Positions 1 to 11,679 of a DNA stretch of 64,000 nucleotides are shown one piece after another. Each line of letters starts with the position of its first letter. The stretch's first letter is position 1. Position numbers and translations under genes: made by a program. This DNA is from Dermacentor variabilis (Eukaryota; Arthropoda; Arachnida; Ixodida; Ixodidae), in contig NC_134570.1 of the NCBI RefSeq assembly GCF_050947875.1, positions 102,962,122 through 103,026,121 on the forward strand. Reading direction: 5' to 3'. Below the pieces are notes generated by a model. The model saw only the letters and a program-made list of their open reading frames with translations. It did no database searches and was not told the origin of the DNA.

Positions 1-25
1 TCGCTTTCACACTTATGGTGTCGCG

Positions 26-57
26 TATATAAGGGAGTCGAAGACGGGACAACTTCA
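26..57 (+). promoter_or_regulatory. Core promoter of cuticle gene A (TATA box and initiator)
   Basis: TATATAAG lies at 26-33 and a TCAG initiator-like motif at 55-58, which puts the probable start site at A57, 31 bp from the start of the TATA box. The same arrangement is conserved in copy B (TATATAAG at 38912-38919). The 5' UTR would be only about 39 nt. Confidence 0.75.
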
Positions 58-95
58 GCAGTCCTTGGTTAGCCAACGGTACCACTGCCACAACC

Positions 96-3000
96 ATGGT
101 AAGCGCACTGCCCATCGAGCGTCTCACCTAGAGTGGGTCGAATGTGTTTAAAGGGACACTACAGCAAAGTACTAACTCGAGCAAGATCGACAGAGTATTC
201 GCATAGAAGTATATCATCATTTTCTGTATGCCAATGCATCAATTATCGCCTAGGAAATTGCCTTCGAAGCTACCGCTTCTGCTTCTCGACTTGAACCGCC
301 CGCGCCAAAGCGGGGGACTTGACGTAATCTACCACCCTCTATGTCGTTCGTATGTGTTTCCCAGACTATTTATTTAACTCTGTATTCGAAGGGCACTGCT
401 TCGAGGCTATGGGTGTACAGCTTGTGTGAATCACTCCTTGTGCCACTGCATGGGTTCAGGTTTCCACTTACCGTCACTCGAGCCTCCACTTCAGGATCTC
501 AGCATAAGTATGAGAAAACACATGTTGATCCCGACATGCCCTACGTCATCACACGTCATCAAATGGCATAAAACAATAAAAAAAATATGCTATTTCCCCA
601 TATTAACTCGCCAAACAATTTCTACGTGTCAGTCCGTATCTCTAAAAAATATTTCAGTGTAGTGAAGAGCTATAGACGCATCACTGACACACCCTGCCCA
701 CTTTTTATTTATATGGTGAGCCTCTACAACTTCTCTTGTTGTTCGATCTTTGTGCCTATAAAGGACCCTAGTATTATCAAACTTCGGTGCGCATTTACCT
801 TTGGAGTTGCAGACTCTTACGTGAATTGCATGATGGGTGTGTACAAACCCTTTTGTGGAATTGGAATGTCATTTCAGCCTAGAGTTAAGACGTCGGCCAG
901 TTTGGCGCACATATGTTTTTCCACAAGAGAAAGGCATAGAATGCGACACTGAATTTGCGCATGAAACGAAATTGTTTACATGATTAAGACAGCAAACCGA
1001 CATTTCTTTGCATCTGTAATGCGGCTACTCGAGCTTTCACAACGCCTGTGCACTGCTCAACAAATGGTGGCGAGCTTATTCTTCGCAGAGTAAACGACAC
1101 TCACATCATAGTGTGACCCTAACTTTTCCAACCAATGCAACAGGCAGTGGGGGTAGGGGATGACCGCCAATTCTTTCTCATCAGTCCCACTAGCTTCGTG
1201 TGGGCACTTTTTCTCATCCTGCTTCTTTAAGCCTTCGAGCAATTCTTTCCACGACGCTGATATGACAGCTTGCCGCTTATTGTTCCTTAGAGCCTGCCCC
1301 AGTAGTTCGCCCTTTGAATTTGGCCATTATTCATATAAACACGTAGATATTTCACTTTTTATTAAAAAAGACCGCGTTCATAGATGCAATGACCATAGGC
1401 GTGCAACAACCATGCGTTTTATAAAGTGCACTAGCCATCTAAAATTGACCTCATATGGCACTCCATAGCAAAGCTGCACTTCGAACTTAGTTTACACAAT
1501 TTGAGAGATCTCGAGAGACTTGTGACTTGGTCTTGATCTCCCAGCAGTTCAACCCGTAAATTACGACAAGACTGCTTCCTAGGCCTAAATATCCACCCCT
1601 TATCGTGAAAATCAGGAAGCCTTAACTAGGCCAACGCCTAGTTCCCGCGAGGCTTTAAGAAAAGTTCCTTGTGTGAGTCAACTCAAATGGTCCGCTAGGA
1701 CTTCGTGTGCATCCAAGGTATCACCCTTAATCTCTGAAGGCTTCAGCATAACAAGGAAATGGCGTTTACATAGGAAAAATGTGTCAGACCAGTCAAATTG
1801 TCACCACGGATTCCAAATGTACTTATTCTTATATATTCTAAATTATTTTTTTACAGTTCCGTGTTTGCGTCGTCCTTGCCCTGGCCTCCAGCGCCCTTGC
1901 TGGATTCATTCACGGTAGTGGCTACAGCCTCGGCAGTGGTGTCGGCCTCGGCAGCGGTGTTGGCCTCACTAGCTATGGTCTTAGTCACGGAATTGGCTAC
2001 TCCGGCCTCACCGGCTTCGGTGTCGGCCACGGCCTTGCCTATGGACCAGCCGCCAGCTACGCCGTAGCTGCTCCAGCTGTTGCTCGCACCGTCTCCACTT
2101 ACCATGCTGCTCCAGCTGTCGCTACCTACGCCGCTGCCCCAGTCGCCACCGTGGCCGCTGCTCCTGCCGTGTCCCGAGTGACCACCTACCAGTCCGCTCC
2201 AGTTGTGGCCGCTGCCCCAGCAGTTTCTACCACTTACCAGGCTGCTCCAGCGGTCGCTACCTACGCCGCTGCTCCAGCTGTGTCCCGCGTCACCACCTAC
2301 CAGTCTGCTCCAGCTGTCGCTACCTATGCTGCCCCAGCTGTCTCCCGCGTGACCTACCAGGCCGCCCCAGCTGTAACTAAGGTTTACCAGAGCGCCCCAG
2401 TTGTCGCGGCTGCCCCAGCTGTGTCCCGCGTCACCACCTACCAGTCTGCTCCAGCTGTCACCACCTACCAGTCTGCCCCAGCTGTCGCTACCTACGCTGC
2501 TCCAGCTGTCTCCCGCGTCACCTACCAGGCCGCCCCAGCTGTGACTAAGGTTTACCAGAGCGCCCCAGTCGTCGCTGCCGCCCCAGCTGTGTCCCACGTC
2601 ACCACCTACCAGTCTGCACCAGCTGTCGCTGCCTACGCTGCTCCAGCTGTCTCCCGCGTGACCTACCAGGCCGCCCCAGCTCTGACTAAAGTTTACCAGA
2701 GCGCCCCAGTCGTCGCTGCTGCCCCAGCCGTGTCCCACGTCACCTACCAGTCTGCCCCAGCTGTCACCAAGGTCTTCCAGTCGGCCCCAGCTGTTGCCAC
2801 CGTCGCTGCCGCTCCAGCTGTGTCCCACGTGACCAGCTATGCCGCTGCCCCAGCTGTGGCCACAGTCGCTCACGCTGCCCCAGTAGCCACCTACGCCGCT
2901 GCCCCAGCTGTCGCTACCGTTCACGCCGCCCCCGCTGTGGCCACCACCACCGTCCACCACGCCCCAGCTGTGGCCACTGTCTCCCATGCTGCCCCAGCCT

Positions 3001-3255
3001 TCGCTGCCTACCAGGCGGCCCCAGTCTACGGCTACGGTGTTGGAAGCCTCGGCTACGGCGCTGGCCACTACGGCCTCGGCCACGGCTTTGGTGTCTACGG
3101 CCTGAACTACGGCTACGGCCTTGGCACTCCCTTCGACTACAACACCCTCCTCCGCAGGAAGAAGTGTAAGTACAATATAGAATACGCTGAAATTCTAAAA
3201 TTCACACTTATTGCCGATACTAATGTGTTACGTATACTCTTTTCTCCTTGCAGAA
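96..3255 (+). CDS. Secreted AAPAV-repeat cuticle protein, copy A (3 exons)
   Basis: Predicted structural protein of the cuticle, 437 aa. Coding parts are 96-98, 1857-3165 and 3254-3255. Exon 1 contributes only the ATG, directly followed by the donor GTAAGC. Exon 2 follows a polypyrimidine tract and CAG, and begins with a signal peptide (M-FRVCVVLALASSALA, then G). The mature protein has a Gly/Ser/Tyr-rich N-terminus with GSGVGL repeats, a long central region of AAPAVSRV, TYQSAPAV and TKVYQ blocks, and a Gly-Tyr-rich tail ending FDYNTLLRRKK. Exon 2 ends in AAG-AAG-T before GTAAGT. Exon 3 starts AA, so the TAA stop is created by splicing. I see no Rebers-Riddiford chitin-binding consensus; the composition matches low-complexity Ala/Pro/Val cuticle proteins of arthropods. 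Copy B confirms the exon limits. A donor 4 nt upstream (GTGTAAG) would give a longer C-terminus but matches the splice consensus less well. Confidence 0.85.
99..1856 (+). other. Intron 1 of cuticle gene A
   Basis: 1758-bp phase-0 intron between the initiator codon and the signal peptide. It has a GTAAGC donor at 99 and an acceptor ending ...TTTTTTACAG at 1856. The intron of copy B is 1789 bp and recognisably similar along its length. I see no other gene inside it. Confidence 0.75.
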
Positions 3256-3352
3256 ATCATTCTTTGAACCAGACGACATGGTGCGCTGAAGAGGAAAAGA
3301 ATGATTTGTTGAGCTTAAGCTCAGTTGTCCATATTGTTAAATACAGTTGCAA

Positions 3353-3358
3353 AATAAA
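3353..3358 (+). terminator. Poly(A) signal of cuticle gene A
   Basis: AATAAA about 98 nt after the spliced stop codon, followed by a T/G-rich stretch. It is conserved at 42432-42437 in copy B at the same distance from exon 3. Confidence 0.7.
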
Positions 3359-3422
3359 TGTTTCCTGTTGCACAAAAAAGCTCGTTGAACTCATTGTGAT
3401 TACTATCCGCTTGGAATACTAA

Positions 3423-4455
3423 ACGATAAGATTCTGGGCGCTGCTCGGAGATGTTAGCGACGCATTTCGCTTCGTTGCTCAAACTATGACCTTTCGCCAT
3501 TCCTTTCCAGGTGGTGCGCTTGGTGAATAATGGAACTCACAGTATGACGGCGCGCTAGCTTCATTTATATGCTAACCCATACCTTCACTGACATGGATGC
3601 GAAGCGTTGGGATTACTTCGTTCCTCCATTTCATGTTTAATACTTTCCTAGGAATGCTTACACGAACTCTTAATAAGGAAAATAAATACTTGAATAACAT
3701 ACTATTGAGCATTCTATGAAAGACTTGGACTTCGTACCGAGGCTACAGGAAGCTCGCTACTTCACTCTGGTGTCCCTAGCTCGGTGGCGGTTTGTAAACG
3801 ATTTGTACAATATCTCGATGAAAATACAGACGGAACCGAACGTATGCATGACTGTTCTGTCTAAAACCGCTCAGTCGTTAGCAGACATATTTCGTAGTGG
3901 ACGTGTTTTTTACACCGCGTTGAAGTACATTACTTGCCTGCTCGCGCACGATTAGTCTAGTGCCTACCAGAACGTGCAGAATTTGTTTCAATTTAGCCAT
4001 AGCGCCGACCCACACTGCCAAGGTTAATTTATCAGCTACTCATGAAACAAGCTACAGAGGGATGAAACATATACAAATGAAGAAGACTAGAAAGCGCTGT
4101 CGGTGTATGCGTTATTTAGCGTTCGATTCCTAGTAGCCATGAAGCACTCACAAGGGAAACAAGAAGTATTCTTACACTAATAGGAGTCATCCTCCATGTT
4201 TCGCTACGTTAAGAACACATGGAATTTTGGTTCCGTTCGCACATTTTCTACGCTTTGAGCTAGGCAACGACATCAGTGACGTGCATTCTGATTTAGGCAT
4301 AACGAGACAAGGAATAGTGCACCGAAATGGGGTGATAAATTGCATTCCCCAAAAGTTGCTTTTAACAACGAAGTTGTATATTGCTACCCTCCGGAATAAT
4401 AGTGGCGACGCACAGAAAAGCCGAGCGGCAAAGCCAACTTTCTCCTTAATATGCT
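3423..4455. other. Intergenic, duplicated in copy B
   Basis: No gene recognised. The sequence parallels 42502-43538, with substitutions and small indels in every potential reading frame, which argues against coding. Confidence 0.6.
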
Positions 4456-4460
4456 CTATA

Positions 4461-5575
4461 TGTGATGACCCACTTATGGGCAAAGGTTCGTGTTCTCAAT
4501 GTTTTAGCGGTTCTCTTAGGCGGAGCCTCCGAGAACCCAATTGAGGACGAAGCCGTTGGTTTGGACACACACACAAAGACTTTTAATCACACACAAAAGA
4601 AGCATAAAGCAAATAAAAAGAAACAGAAAACATGCTTGAAATACACACTCAAAAAAACATTGCGGTAAGGAACGCTCTTATAGGGCTGGCACGAGGTTAA
4701 TGAGGGTGCGAGTTCGGGCTTGCCACGAGGGCGGGGACGCGTCGCAGTCTCGACGCGGCAACGCGGCGTCAAGCTGGCAGAAGGAGTGGCGCCGGTCTCA
4801 CCAAAGGTTGCGGCGTAGGTTGACCGACCGGGTACCGGGAGCGCGCCAGCTCTGGCGAGGCGAGGTAACGCTGGCGGCTTTGTGGCAGGAGTGGACGGTG
4901 GCGGCGTTCTGGCCGGGCAGAGAGCTCGGGCCCGTAGCCCGACTGCTCCCCTCTCGCCCACGGGCACGGAAGCTCGAACGCCGGCCTCGGGCAGCAGGCG
5001 GCACGGCAGACGGGGGTGGCGTTCTGGCCGGGCAGCTGGCGTAGAACTCGGGCCCGTAGCCCAACTGTTCTCGTCCTGCCCACTGGCGCAGAAGCTCACC
5101 GGCCTTGAGGAGCCGACGGCACGCTCAGGTAGACGGGCGACGCACAGGAACAGGTTGGCAGGAGGCCCCGGGCGGGTGAAGTCCTGGTGGGCTCGGGTCC
5201 GGAACCCGACGGCCCGTCTTCAACGCCCGCTCCGGTGGTTGACCTCCTCCTGCCGTCGTTTCCTGGGACTCTTCCTGGCGTCTCCCCGGCGTCTCCCTGC
5301 GTGACCTCTTGCGTGTCGCCCCCGTTCTGCCAGCGCACCACGCTTTTTGTCGTGGTCTGGCCGATTTGGCATTTACTGATTGGCTGCCCGACGCCCCGTG
5401 GTTTTTTCTCATTGGTTGCTTTTTCTTTTGTTGTTTTTCCTGCGCCGCGCGTTCACGTGCCGGGCGCTCTTCGGCGTCGTCGTTTTTCCTCCTTCCAGCT
5501 CGGCGCGCGTGCACTCCGCGTCGTCTGCTCTCGACCGTCCCGAGCCCCGCACCACGTCGCGCACCACACATCACA
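4461..5575 (-). repeat. 3' LTR (element orientation)
   Basis: 1115 bp, TG...CA ends, GC-rich in the middle. Six overlapping reading frames in it recur with identical translations in the partner LTR at 7155-8269, and I found no difference in the stretches compared. Those frames are not taken as genes. Confidence 0.9.
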
Positions 5576-5579
5576 TAAG

Positions 5580-5590
5580 CCCCTTTTTTT
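5580..5590 (-). other. Polypurine tract
   Basis: On the minus strand it reads AAAAAAAGGGG, four bases before the 3' LTR, the expected place and composition for the plus-strand primer of an LTR retroelement. Confidence 0.7.
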
Positions 5591-5901
5591 AACAAGTTTT
5601 TCAGAAGAAAAACTGCCGCTCAGTGCGCGACATAGTTCACAACACTACAGTCATTGTCCGTTGACAAGAACGCACTGTAATGTTTCAATGCACTGTTCAC
5701 AGAGTGGCACAGTTCACTGAGCACACAGATAAAAGACATTACAGGAAAACACAATTCAAAGAATGCACAACAAGTGAAAAATAAATGGTAGCGTCAAAGG
5801 CTATCATAATACCCTATTGAAGAAAAAACCCAATAATGTGCAAGGTCACCATGTCCGGGGTCAAAAATCCGTGATGAGCCATAAGCGTAGCATCGGCTCC
5901 T

Positions 5902-7086
5902 TCAGGTGACCCTTTCCCACATGAGGCGGACCAGACATCTAATTTCTCGGGCAGAGAACCCTGGCCAGTCCGTGACCATATCGCTCCAGGCATTAATGTA
6001 TCTGCATGGTGTCGACCAAGTCACTGTCTGCGCTCTAATGTAGTCAACATTGCAATGTGTGGTTGCAGCATCAGTGCCAATGGTCGAACCAGACGCGAGT
6101 GCATGAGAACACAAAGAGTGTTCTGAATCCTTAAAGCCATACGTTGGTTCGGTACACATGCCTGAGCCCTCCCAAATGCGCATAGGGTCACAAGCAGTTG
6201 CCCTTGCTGAATTAAAGGGAAGCATCAAGGACAACTCAATACTTTTTGTTGAAACCGAACCTGGTTCCTCAGGATCCCTGATATCTTCAGGTCCATCTTG
6301 ACCCTGGCGCAAACACTCCGTCGTACTATATTTAGCGTGTTTGAAGTGTTCAGTTCTAACTTCATTCTCAACCATGCTTATGCATGGTAGCTTTGAACCT
6401 TGCACAAACCAGTCATCGCCTACGTCAGGCCCACGCAGCACTGGTTTATATACGGAAGCAATCTGCTTCTTGTCTTGTGACCTAACAGTATCTTTGCGTA
6501 CAATGGCGTGGTCAGAAGTCTCTCCTTGAGAGACTGTCTCTCCTTGAGACCGTTTTCTCTCGCCAAGGCCTGAGGCCATGTCGGAGGGAACCCTAGGGTC
6601 GCTGCTGCACTGCTGTGCTGCATCCTCAACCGCGGATCTTATCCCTTCGGGGCAAGCATCCGCGAGTGCCTCGATGCGAACGCGCACCCTGCGAAGCTCT
6701 TCCTCCAGGCGTTCCCTCTCGGCTGCCTGTTCTGCCACTCGCCTGTTGCACTCCCTCTGAGATTTCTCACATATTAACAGCCATCTCTCTTGCACCCACC
6801 TGTGCAAGTCTGCCCCATGCAAACCCAATCGCTGGGCCACGGTGGCTAAGTCAAACAGACTAATTTCTGGCTGTTTCTTGCCCAGATATGCGCCTTCTGC
6901 CTCTGCGACTTTAAGCCGTAATTGTAAATTTTTTTCCTCAAGCGCAAGTTCCTGCTGTTTAGCCTCGCGCTCCGCCGCCCGCTCTTCTCGCGCACGCGCC
7001 TCCTGCTCATTCAGCCATGCCCTCAACTCCGCACCTTCTAGGCCCATGCGTTCGGCTAACGCTAACAAGTCTCGTGTGCTAGCCAT
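5902..7086 (-). CDS. Gag-like coiled-coil protein of the LTR element
   Basis: 394 aa, starting ATG 69 nt inside the 5' LTR boundary. The N-terminus (MASTRDLLALAERMGLEGAE) matches the style of arthropod Gypsy gag leaders as I know them; this is recognition, not a search. Two related modules are visible. Residues about 6-60 contain LAERMGLEGAELRAWL followed by an Arg/Glu/Gln coiled coil. Residues about 78-145 contain VAQRLGLHGADLHRWV followed by another coiled coil. The C-terminal 250 residues are not recognised: no capsid-type retrotrans-gag domain, no CCHC zinc knuckle and no protease DSG motif. The protein may be a trimmed or chimeric gag used by a non-autonomous element. Confidence 0.65.
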   Translation of the reverse strand: MASTRDLLALAERMGLEGAELRAWLNEQEARAREERAAEREAKQQELALEEKNLQLRLKVAEAEGAYLGKKQPEISLFDLATVAQRLGLHGADLHRWVQERWLLICEKSQRECNRRVAEQAAERERLEEELRRVRVRIEALADACPEGIRSAVEDAAQQCSSDPRVPSDMASGLGERKRSQGETVSQGETSDHAIVRKDTVRSQDKKQIASVYKPVLRGPDVGDDWFVQGSKLPCISMVENEVRTEHFKHAKYSTTECLRQGQDGPEDIRDPEEPGSVSTKSIELSLMLPFNSARATACDPMRIWEGSGMCTEPTYGFKDSEHSLCSHALASGSTIGTDAATTHCNVDYIRAQTVTWSTPCRYINAWSDMVTDWPGFSAREIRCLVRLMWERVT

Positions 7087-7131
7087 AGTTCCTAGCCGCT
7101 AGAATAAAAAAATATTCAAACGAACGGCTTT

Positions 7132-7151
7132 GTCCTGTCGCGCGGACGCCA
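7132..7151 (-). other. Primer-binding site candidate
   Basis: Minus strand reads TGGCGTCCGCGCGACAGGAC, 3 nt inside the 5' LTR. It starts with TGG, complementary to a tRNA CCA tail. I could not assign the tRNA. Confidence 0.5.
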
Positions 7152-7154
7152 ATT

Positions 7155-8269
7155 TGTGATGACCCACTTATGGGCAAAGGTTCGTGTTCTCAATGTTTTA
7201 GCGGTTCTCTTAGGCGGAGCCTCCGAGAACCCAATTGAGGACGAAGCCGTTGGTTTGGACACACACACAAAGACTTTTAATCACACACAAAAGAAGCATA
7301 AAGCAAATAAAAAGAAACAGAAAACATGCTTGAAATACACACTCAAAAAAACATTGCGGTAAGGAACGCTCTTATAGGGCTGGCACGAGGTTAATGAGGG
7401 TGCGAGTTCGGGCTTGCCACGAGGGCGGGGACGCGTCGCAGTCTCGACGCGGCAACGCGGCGTCAAGCTGGCAGAAGGAGTGGCGCCGGTCTCACCAAAG
7501 GTTGCGGCGTAGGTTGACCGACCGGGTACCGGGAGCGCGCCAGCTCTGGCGAGGCGAGGTAACGCTGGCGGCTTTGTGGCAGGAGTGGACGGTGGCGGCG
7601 TTCTGGCCGGGCAGAGAGCTCGGGCCCGTAGCCCGACTGCTCCCCTCTCGCCCACGGGCACGGAAGCTCGAACGCCGGCCTCGGGCAGCAGGCGGCACGG
7701 CAGACGGGGGTGGCGTTCTGGCCGGGCAGCTGGCGTAGAACTCGGGCCCGTAGCCCAACTGTTCTCGTCCTGCCCACTGGCGCAGAAGCTCACCGGCCTT
7801 GAGGAGCCGACGGCACGCTCAGGTAGACGGGCGACGCACAGGAACAGGTTGGCAGGAGGCCCCGGGCGGGTGAAGTCCTGGTGGGCTCGGGTCCGGAACC
7901 CGACGGCCCGTCTTCAACGCCCGCTCCGGTGGTTGACCTCCTCCTGCCGTCGTTTCCTGGGACTCTTCCTGGCGTCTCCCCGGCGTCTCCCTGCGTGACC
8001 TCTTGCGTGTCGCCCCCGTTCTGCCAGCGCACCACGCTTTTTGTCGTGGTCTGGCCGATTTGGCATTTACTGATTGGCTGCCCGACGCCCCGTGGTTTTT
8101 TCTCATTGGTTGCTTTTTCTTTTGTTGTTTTTCCTGCGCCGCGCGTTCACGTGCCGGGCGCTCTTCGGCGTCGTCGTTTTTCCTCCTTCCAGCTCGGCGC
8201 GCGTGCACTCCGCGTCGTCTGCTCTCGACCGTCCCGAGCCCCGCACCACGTCGCGCACCACACATCACA
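7155..8269 (-). repeat. 5' LTR (element orientation)
   Basis: 1115 bp, same length as the partner at 4461-5575. It is followed directly by the target duplication CTATA (8270-8274) and then by sequence continuous with copy B at 43544. Confidence 0.9.
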
Positions 8270-8274
8270 CTATA

Positions 8275-9124
8275 TTAGCTGTCAAATCTAATGTGGGTAT
8301 CTTGTAAGAAATTACGCAAAGTGTCATTTACATTTAATAATTATTTAGTTCACAGAAAAGTTCTCAATATTGTGGAATTACCATCCGCTGTCAATAAATG
8401 CGCTTCCAGGGAAGGCAAACGGACGACTCCCGTGTTTTCCGCTAGAATAAAACTCTTGTCCTCGCGAATTTTATTTAGCTAATTAACTAGGAAGTGCGCT
8501 CAATCGCAAATTTTAAGCAAATAAGTTTTGTTTTGTGCACTCCTTTGGATTGCGCCATATTGAAAACATATCGTCGCTGGTTTCGAGGCTCGGTTTAACG
8601 GCCACCTGCGTCTAAACGGCGCTCCATCGCAGCTGCGTCGACAACACCTGCGTCATTAGAGCGGCCTCTTAAAAGACCTACGGTGGTAGCTCTGTGTATG
8701 TTTGAAGCAGCGCGCAACTGATAGCTGTTCTAACTTCGCAAAAACGACATATACATTATTATATGTACATCTTTTTGTTCAGTTTGGCCACGAGAGAACA
8801 TGTAGTTGAGCAGAAATAGTGATGTGCACCAGGCACTCATTTAGGTAACGTAGGGTGTGGTCTTCACCATGCCACCTTCATTTCATAGCAAAACACTCAC
8901 ACGAGAATCCACTGAATTAACATCTTTCCTTTTTGTATTATTTACGCGTATAATTGGGCGTCGTATATATCCTTATATGATCAGTACATGCGCTAACGTA
9001 AGTATGCGAGTCGTAAGAAATCATTCTTCATTTCCGGCATCCAAGGCTTGCGCAATGTGCTATGCGGGTGTATTTACATGCAGCATACTTCTGTAAAAGT
9101 GATAGTTTGAGTAAGACTAGTTTC
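8275..9124. other. Intergenic, duplicated in copy B
   Basis: No gene seen. It parallels 43544-44399, with many indels. One plus-strand frame (8857-9096) is matched in copy B (44129-44368) at about the same length, but its translation lacks any recognisable domain. Confidence 0.55.
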
Positions 9125-9876
9125 CGCAACTGAGCGGCAGGGCACGAATGCTCAGCACATCCTGATGAGCAGCAGTGACACGATGGAAAGGTTGAGATGG
9201 GCATGGAAGGGGTTGGAGCAGACTGGCTGGGAGGTGCGGCGGAGATTTGCCTTGCTGATAATCCCGGCAAGAGCGGGCGTAGTACCGAGCGAGGGTGTAC
9301 TTCCTCCTCCAGTAGCAGCGGCGCCGAAGTTGCTCATAGGTGTTGAAAACCCCGACATATACTCACTGTGGACCGAGTGGAAAGAGGAACAGATCTGTCA
9401 GGGGTCTCGGGATGACAATCAACCTCGCACGTCCCTTTGGTGCATAGTTGCGTCGGTACACGAGCCGATCACGGATCGCAATATGGGTAGCTTGGCGCCG
9501 AAGTGTTCGAAAGGCTGGCAATGTTCAGGAATCCGAGAGATGATAGAAAAGGGACGCAATTCAGCGTTCATTGTGCTATTCGGCAGCAATGGTGTCAAAG
9601 TCAAAAGACGACAACGTTCGCTAAAACGGCGACTCGCGAATGGCCTCTCGCGAGAGTGTTGAGCGAGAAAGAGCGTCAACGTCGAAATTTTTCTGACCGG
9701 AACGATACACCACGCGTATGTCGTACACCTGGATTCGCAGGACCCAGACAGCGAGGCGGCCAAATTGGTCTTTTAAATTAAAAATGCCAACACAGTGCAT
9801 GGTGGTCAGTCAGTTCATCAAAAGAGCTGCTATATAAATAAGCGCGAAACTTGCCAAGCGCCCCGGCGATGGCGAA

Positions 9877-10529
9877 TCACTCCTTTTCCGTGACTCTCTG
9901 ATTGCCCTCCGCCTTGGTCAGCGCGTGGCTCGCATGAGCCAGGACGTATTCTGCCTGACCAAGATGACGCTGTGAGAGAACAGCACATATGCCTACGCCA
10001 GTTGCGTCGGTATGTACTTCAGTAGGAGCTTGAGGGTCAAAAGTGCGAAGAATAGGTGACATCGTGAGAAGAGGGACAAGGTGGTGAACGCAGGGTCGCA
10101 AGCAGGCGACCACGATGAGAGGTCTTTGGCGCCACGAAGCAGTTGCGTGAGCAGTGATAGTACTGATGTGAAATTTCGAACGAAGCGCGCACAGGCCGAG
10201 GATAGTGAACTTGCCTGTCGAAAAGCGACATTTGTTGAGATTAGGCTCCAGGCCACCGTTGATTAAGGAACTCAGCGCCTGCTGAAGCCGGCGCAGGTGT
10301 GTTGCGAAATCAGGGTGAACACGACGATGTTGCCAAGGACACATGTACATATCTTCCATTTAAGGCAGCGTAAAACATTATTCATCTTCCTTTCAAATGT
10401 AGCAGGCGCGTTGAATAGTTGGAAAGGCATGACGGTGAACTTACATAGGCCATATGGCGCAACAAAAGCAGTGTTTGGGCGATCGACCTCCGCTATCGGG
10501 ACCTGCCGGTAACTTGACCTCAAGTCCAA
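9877..10529 (-). pseudogene. Gypsy reverse transcriptase/RNase H fragment
   Basis: Two overlapping open pieces. The first (10529-10272) has the Gypsy RT signature MDLRSSYRQVPI, then FVAPYGLCKFTVMPF and FNAPATFERKM, but the YLDD catalytic motif is replaced by VLGN. The second (10359-9877) runs through the thumb into RNase H, with [19 protein letters not shown] and [14 protein letters not shown]. Catalytically dead. Confidence 0.75.
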
Positions 10530-11196
10530 TGAAAAGAACTAGGCTCCTTTAAGCAATCCAGAGCACCATCTATGCACGGCAATGGGTAAACAAACTTCAA
10601 AGTGATCTTGTTAAAGCGCTGAACATCTACACAGAAGCGTATGGAACCGTCTTATGGAACCAGGAGAAGCCCAAGGGCTGCGTGAAGGTTTAATCACGCC
10701 TCTACTGAGCATGTCGTCGTACTTGTCGGCAAAGACGCGGCGTTCCGCAGCGGATAGGCGATACGGACGTTGGCGCAGCGGGGAGTCGGAGCCAATGTTG
10801 ATGTTATGCTCGACTGTTCATTTCGGCCTAAGAATGCTTGTGCGACGTCAAAAGATGTTAGGAAGCGTCGCAGCGAGGGTGTGAGATCCTCAGCAATCAA
10901 TGGGATGAAAACATCCGTAGATTTTCAATAAGGAGCTGAGATGGCGCTCAGGTCAAGGACGGCCGTAGGAGACGCCTCATCGGGGACGGATACAATCCGC
11001 GCAGCATCGATGGTCTCGACGTGGCAACGCATTTATGACGATGCAGTATAAGTGGGGATGAAATCATGTTGTAAACGGGCATTCTGTAGAAACCGGCGAT
11101 GAGGTCAACAATAGCAAAAGGCAGAGGAAGGGCTTTTCGGGGAACGAAGAGGTCGGACGGAATGAAGAAGACCGTTCCGTCACAGATAGCACCACA

Positions 11197-11679
11197 TCAG
11201 ACTGGTACAAGTGCTGACGAGCATGGCGGCATATTGATGTCTTCCTTGACGACAAGTTTATCAGAAGAATGAGGATCAATGAAGGTGAGGTCACTCACCA
11301 CGGTGAATTCAACCTCAGCGTGAGAGCAATCGATTTCAGCGTTGTGGGATGAGAGAAAATCCCAACCTAGAATAATTTCGTTGGAGAACGATGAGGGCAC
11401 TACAAATTCTATGGTGTGCATAACGTCTTGAACCTGGACATGGGCTGTACAGGCTGCGGTTAGTTCAACAGCTTGACCACTTGAAGTCCGAAGTAACAAT
11501 CCAGAAAGAGACGTCGTTACCTTCCGAAATGTTCGGCAGAATCTGGCATTCATAACAGAAACAGCTGCGCCGCTATCAGCAAGAGCGACTGTAGCGACAC
11601 CTTCGACAAACACGTCAATAATATTCGCAGGGAAGGTACGAGGACTTCGGCGTTTCAAAACATACGAATTTCTTCCCAC
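11197..11679 (-). pseudogene. Gypsy aspartic protease fragment
   Basis: 160-aa open stretch. The retropepsin active site is visible as VALADSGAAVSVMNARFCR (DSGA in place of DTGA), followed by LLRTSSGQAVELTAACTAHV and the C-terminal hallmark IILGWDFLSSHNAEIDC. Its N-terminal neighbour is the gag zinc knuckle region at 11811-12008, as expected in Gypsy gag-pro order. Confidence 0.75.

Larger units (their letters stand above)
4461..8269 (-). mobile_element. Young LTR retrotransposon with gag-like ORF only
   Basis: Two 1115-bp direct repeats flank a 1579-bp interior. The ends are TGTGATG...CATCACA and the element is flanked by a 5-bp target duplication CTATA (4456-4460 and 8270-8274). Orientation is minus, from the gag ORF, a primer-binding-site-like sequence beside the 7155-8269 LTR and a polypurine tract beside the 4461-5575 LTR. 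No protease, reverse transcriptase or integrase is encoded, so mobilisation would need enzymes from a relative. The unoccupied site survives in copy B at 43539-43543. Confidence 0.9.

Noticed and set aside
1851..3083. 410-codon minus-strand frame opposite cuticle gene A (and a 464-codon one at 40768-42162)
   Set aside because: Ser/Gly/Trp-rich translation is the antisense of the Ala/Pro/Val repeats. Both frames arise from the repeat's codon bias, and no independent start or splice evidence exists.
4462..5720. Several overlapping frames on both strands in the GC-rich LTR
   Set aside because: They recur identically in the second LTR, overlap each other on both strands and show no domain; they are products of high GC content.
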